NCBI GenBank assembly: GCA_016219875.1
Contig: JACRJZ010000158.1
Location: forward strand, 40,727 to 104,726
Length of the DNA stretch: 64,000 nt
Reading direction: 5' to 3'
Source: Verrucomicrobiota bacterium
GTDB lineage: Bacteria > Verrucomicrobiota > Verrucomicrobiia > Limisphaerales > JACRJZ01
Made by a program: the position numbers and the translations under genes. The notes below the pieces were generated by a model, which was not told the DNA's origin, searched no databases, and saw only the letters and a list, made by a program, of their open reading frames with translations. Every line of letters begins with the position of its first letter. Positions within the stretch are counted from its first letter, which is position 1. Shown piece after piece: positions 61,499 to 64,000 of the stretch.

Positions 61499-62765
61499 AG
61501 GAACTTCGTCCCGCATCTGCTTCAAGAGTGGCTTCCCCGCGATTTTGCGTCCCGCCCGCCACGAGCACGTTCGTCAACGCGAAGAACAACTGCGCCTGGG
61601 GCCAGCGCAAGTAGGGCATGGTGTGCCGGAGGCCGAGGCGGTACTCGCGCGTGATAAAATGGCCGGCGGGCAGTTGGTAATCGCGGCACAACTTCTCCGC
61701 GAGGCGGCAGGCCAGATCGAAGGCGCCCGGCACTTCGTCCTTCAGCACGCAGCCCAGCGTGATGGCTTCGGCGAAGTCGTACATCTCGCGCCGCACAAGC
61801 TGGGTGCGCGGCCGGATGGCAAACGAGACGGGCAGGTCTTCCGCATCGAAGAGCGCGCGGCGGTAGTAGGCGTAGCCGCGGTGGATCGCCTGGCGGATCG
61901 CTTCATCGCGGAGGTGGAGATTGATCTTCTGGAGGTTTTTCAGGACGAAACAGGTGTGGAAGTGGTCGATGAACTTCTCCGCCGGATTGTCCACCGCGTA
62001 GAGCCACGAGCCGTCCTCGCGTTGGTTTTCCAGGATGAAGTGCAAGTTCCGCCACGCTTTCTCGCGATACGCGTCGAGGCCGAAGCGGCGCGCGGCATCG
62101 AACAGCACGAAGGCCCGGTAGGCAGACGCGTTGACCACCTTGCTCGCGTCATGGGGCGAATAGCTGGCGGCGGCGGCCTTCTTTGAAGTCGGCGTGTCCT
62201 TCAGGTCCAGAAAGACAAAGCGTGCCGCGGAAACCGCGAGGTCCGAATGCGCCGAGTCTCGCGTGGCGTCGTGGAGCCGGGCGAAGGCTTCGTAGGCGTA
62301 GGGCGTGGCGGTGATGTAGGGGGTATTCCTCTTCCACAGTCCGCTGTTGTTCTGCCAATGAAACGGATAGCCCCAGCAGTGACCGCTGTAGCCCGGGATG
62401 CTCAACCTGTGCAACTCGCCGCCAAGTTGCATCGCCGTCTCCAGTGGCTCTGGCTGGCCGGAGATTGAATGGAGATTCAAGAACCCCATCGCCAACTGGC
62501 CGTGCGCCGTGGCGAAACGCTCTTTCCTCACGAAGAGCATTCGCAGGCGCGGCCAGAGCATCTCCATCACGATCACCGGCCCGGTCAACGCGAAGCCCAG
62601 CGGGTCCTTGCGGTAGTAGAGTCGCCGGGCGAGCAAGCCGTAGCGCGTGCCCCAGACGTCGTACGGGTCGTGGCTCGCAAAGCCGGTGCGGGACAGCCAT
62701 CCGACAAAAGCGTCCACGCTGGACTGGACGAGGCGGAAGTCAGGTGGCGTGGAAGTAACCGACAT
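61494..62765 (-). CDS. Conserved exosortase-locus protein, probable alpha/alpha barrel
   Basis: A 423-residue soluble protein I cannot name. It is helical with repeated W/Y/F-rich elements (CWGYPFHWQNN, RNLHFILENQREDGSWLYAV, YDFAEAITLGCVL), resembling (alpha/alpha)6-barrel glycan-active proteins or their non-catalytic relatives. There is no signal peptide. It overlaps the deacetylase stop by one base (TGATG), and the deacetylase, exosortase and OPX genes share its transcript, so a role in exopolysaccharide synthesis or modification is likely but unproven. Confidence 0.6.
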   Translation of the reverse strand: MSVTSTPPDFRLVQSSVDAFVGWLSRTGFASHDPYDVWGTRYGLLARRLYYRKDPLGFALTGPVIVMEMLWPRLRMLFVRKERFATAHGQLAMGFLNLHSISGQPEPLETAMQLGGELHRLSIPGYSGHCWGYPFHWQNNSGLWKRNTPYITATPYAYEAFARLHDATRDSAHSDLAVSAARFVFLDLKDTPTSKKAAAASYSPHDASKVVNASAYRAFVLFDAARRFGLDAYREKAWRNLHFILENQREDGSWLYAVDNPAEKFIDHFHTCFVLKNLQKINLHLRDEAIRQAIHRGYAYYRRALFDAEDLPVSFAIRPRTQLVRREMYDFAEAITLGCVLKDEVPGAFDLACRLAEKLCRDYQLPAGHFITREYRLGLRHTMPYLRWPQAQLFFALTNVLVAGGTQNRGEATLEADAGRSSS

Positions 62766-63829
62766 CAGGTTCGTGCGGTAGCCAGAAGGTCCGCCAGGCG
62801 ATCCAGTGAAACCACTTCCAATCCCGGCTCGCGCTTCACCCATGCGAGGAATTCACCGAAGGCCCGGTCGTTGAGGTGTTCTTTGGTGTGGCCGATCAGC
62901 ACGAGGACATCGAGCGGCGCGGACGGATCGGCGGGCGCGGCCTTGATCCAGCGGAGCAGGGTGCGCGGGGAGAGGTTGTGGAAGTCGAGCTTGATCGGCA
63001 CGCGTTGGAGGAGGAAACGCAGCATCGGCAGCAGGCCGCGTCCGACGCCGAGTTGCTGGACCATCCGCCGCTGCTGCTCTCTGGGAACATTCTTCGAGAA
63101 CTTTGCTTTGAGCCGGCTGAAGGTCGCCTGCTGAAAGCGCCGCCGGGGGACCGAGTGAATCGGGACTTCCCACAGCGGGCCAGTGCGATCTTCCACCGCG
63201 ACGTCTTCGCGGACCCTCCAAAGTTGTCTGCCCGCCGGCACCTTCCGGTAGTCAAGACAGACGTGGTCGTCCTTGCGCTGAAGCCCGTTCACCACCGAAG
63301 AGTCGATGACGATTCCGTGGTGCGCGAGTGCCGAGAGCAGCTTGCGGCCGGGTTGCGCGGCGAACGCTCCGGCGCGGTAGGCCCGCACTGTTCGGCCCGG
63401 CGCGCTCGGCGCAACGAGGCGTTCGATGACGGCCTTGCGCTCGCCGATGTAAGCGGTGACTTCCTCTTGGCTGGCAAACAGGCCGTCCACGGTTTCCTGG
63501 TCGGGCCGGAGCACCCAGCCGCCGTTCTCGAACCGTGCGCCGACCCACTGCGGATGCAGATGCAATTGGATATCGTGGCCTTGCCCGGCGAGGGCGGCCA
63601 GTTGTTCGCGGATCAGCCGGGCCGGGTCATGGCCCCAACTTCGTTTCAACTCTTCAGCATGGCGCTCGAAAGCGAGATACTCCTCGGCCTCGAAAAACAC
63701 CGTCAGCGGCACGCTGTGTTGGCGGCACAGCGCGGCCATCCGCTCGGTGGGACCGGTGACGTGCTGGACGACGTCTCCCGTGCCGTTGCCGAAGAGTTCG
63801 TAATCGACCGTTAATGCGAGATGCCGCAT
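62765..63829 (-). CDS. Polysaccharide deacetylase-like protein
   Basis: A 354-residue protein of the carbohydrate esterase 4 / NodB-like fold, with VDYELFG (the Asp of the metal/acid motif), a paired-His motif in DIQLHLHPQW and a late VLVLIGHTKEH. It should remove N-acetyl or other acyl groups from a sugar polymer or its precursor. The start giving MRHLALTVDYELFG was chosen; an ATG 21 nt upstream is possible. It is the first gene of the leftward exosortase locus seen here. Confidence 0.8.
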   Translation of the reverse strand: MRHLALTVDYELFGNGTGDVVQHVTGPTERMAALCRQHSVPLTVFFEAEEYLAFERHAEELKRSWGHDPARLIREQLAALAGQGHDIQLHLHPQWVGARFENGGWVLRPDQETVDGLFASQEEVTAYIGERKAVIERLVAPSAPGRTVRAYRAGAFAAQPGRKLLSALAHHGIVIDSSVVNGLQRKDDHVCLDYRKVPAGRQLWRVREDVAVEDRTGPLWEVPIHSVPRRRFQQATFSRLKAKFSKNVPREQQRRMVQQLGVGRGLLPMLRFLLQRVPIKLDFHNLSPRTLLRWIKAAPADPSAPLDVLVLIGHTKEHLNDRAFGEFLAWVKREPGLEVVSLDRLADLLATART

Positions 63830-63891
63830 GGAAACCCGTCCAGATTCCAAATCACTTTTAACCCGAAATCCGAAGTTGGCCCAGCGCCCGG

Positions 63892-63997
63892 AGTGCGGCC
63901 GTCCTCGGCCGCAGGAGCTTTCACCGACTCAAGGCGCGAGAACTTCTTCACCCCGCTTCCTGTTGCAGGTTGCTGTGGCCGAAGACGGCCACTCTCC
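63892..63997. repeat. Palindromic repeat, family E
   Basis: The 25-nt arm at 63892-63916 (around GCGGCCGTCCTCGGCCGC) pairs with 63973-63997 with a few mismatches. It lies upstream of the deacetylase gene at the window end, so any promoter of this operon may lie beyond it. Confidence 0.7.
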
Positions 63998-64000
63998 ACA

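Overview
The window is a GC-rich stretch of chromosome that looks like Verrucomicrobiota, most likely the Pedosphaera/Limisphaerales side of the phylum. The main reasons are a VPDSG-type C-terminal sorting signal with its exosortase, the style of the division and cell-wall (dcw) cluster, and several families of palindromic and low-complexity repeats. The assignment is an inference from family knowledge; there is no rRNA gene to confirm it.

Layout. 1-4,800: the end of a short-chain dehydrogenase, a PIN toxin/antitoxin pair, a large membrane protein and a methyltransferase. 4,849-8,262: a heme-binding-type multi-PAS hybrid histidine kinase. 8,740-18,061: a MoxR ATPase / DUF58 / von Willebrand A operon of the aerotolerance (Bat-like) kind. 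18,110-26,488: typA, a tRNA-Glu(CTC), a solo RelE-like protein, an HNH nuclease, a coiled-coil/TPR protein, a YjbQ protein and an FG-GAP repeat protein. 26,690-46,476: a nearly complete dcw cluster in one direction: mraZ, an unknown gene, rsmH, an ftsL-like gene, ftsI, murE, murF, mraY, murD, a LysM protein, ftsW, murG, murC, ddl, ftsQ, ftsA, ftsZ. murB is not in the usual place between murC and ddl. 46,489-63,829, opposite strand and convergent with dcw: an exosortase/exopolysaccharide locus. In transcription order it holds a polysaccharide deacetylase, a conserved protein, a YdcF-like protein, exosortase, a PrsT-like TPR lipoprotein, a giant polysaccharide co-polymerase fused to an outer-membrane export (OPX) domain, a second OPX lipoprotein, the PrsK kinase, the PrsR sigma-54 regulator, and finally a secreted VPDSG-CTERM protein that is a likely sorting substrate.

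How it works together. The dcw genes make the lipid II precursor and the FtsZ/FtsA/FtsQ/FtsW/FtsI divisome, probably under MraZ control: the mraZ upstream region has TGG triplets at exact 10-bp spacing. The minus-strand locus encodes an export machine for an exopolysaccharide, a transpeptidase-like exosortase that should process the VPDSG protein, and its own two-component regulator.

The most striking features are (a) the PCP-OPX fusion protein, whose nucleotide-binding motifs are degenerate, and (b) palindromic or low-complexity repeats that repeatedly became coding sequence. They form the C-terminal tails of MurF, MurG, MurC and the exosortase, an internal segment of the PCP-OPX fusion, and insertions in a dehydrogenase, a BatA-like protein and a DUF4175-like protein.
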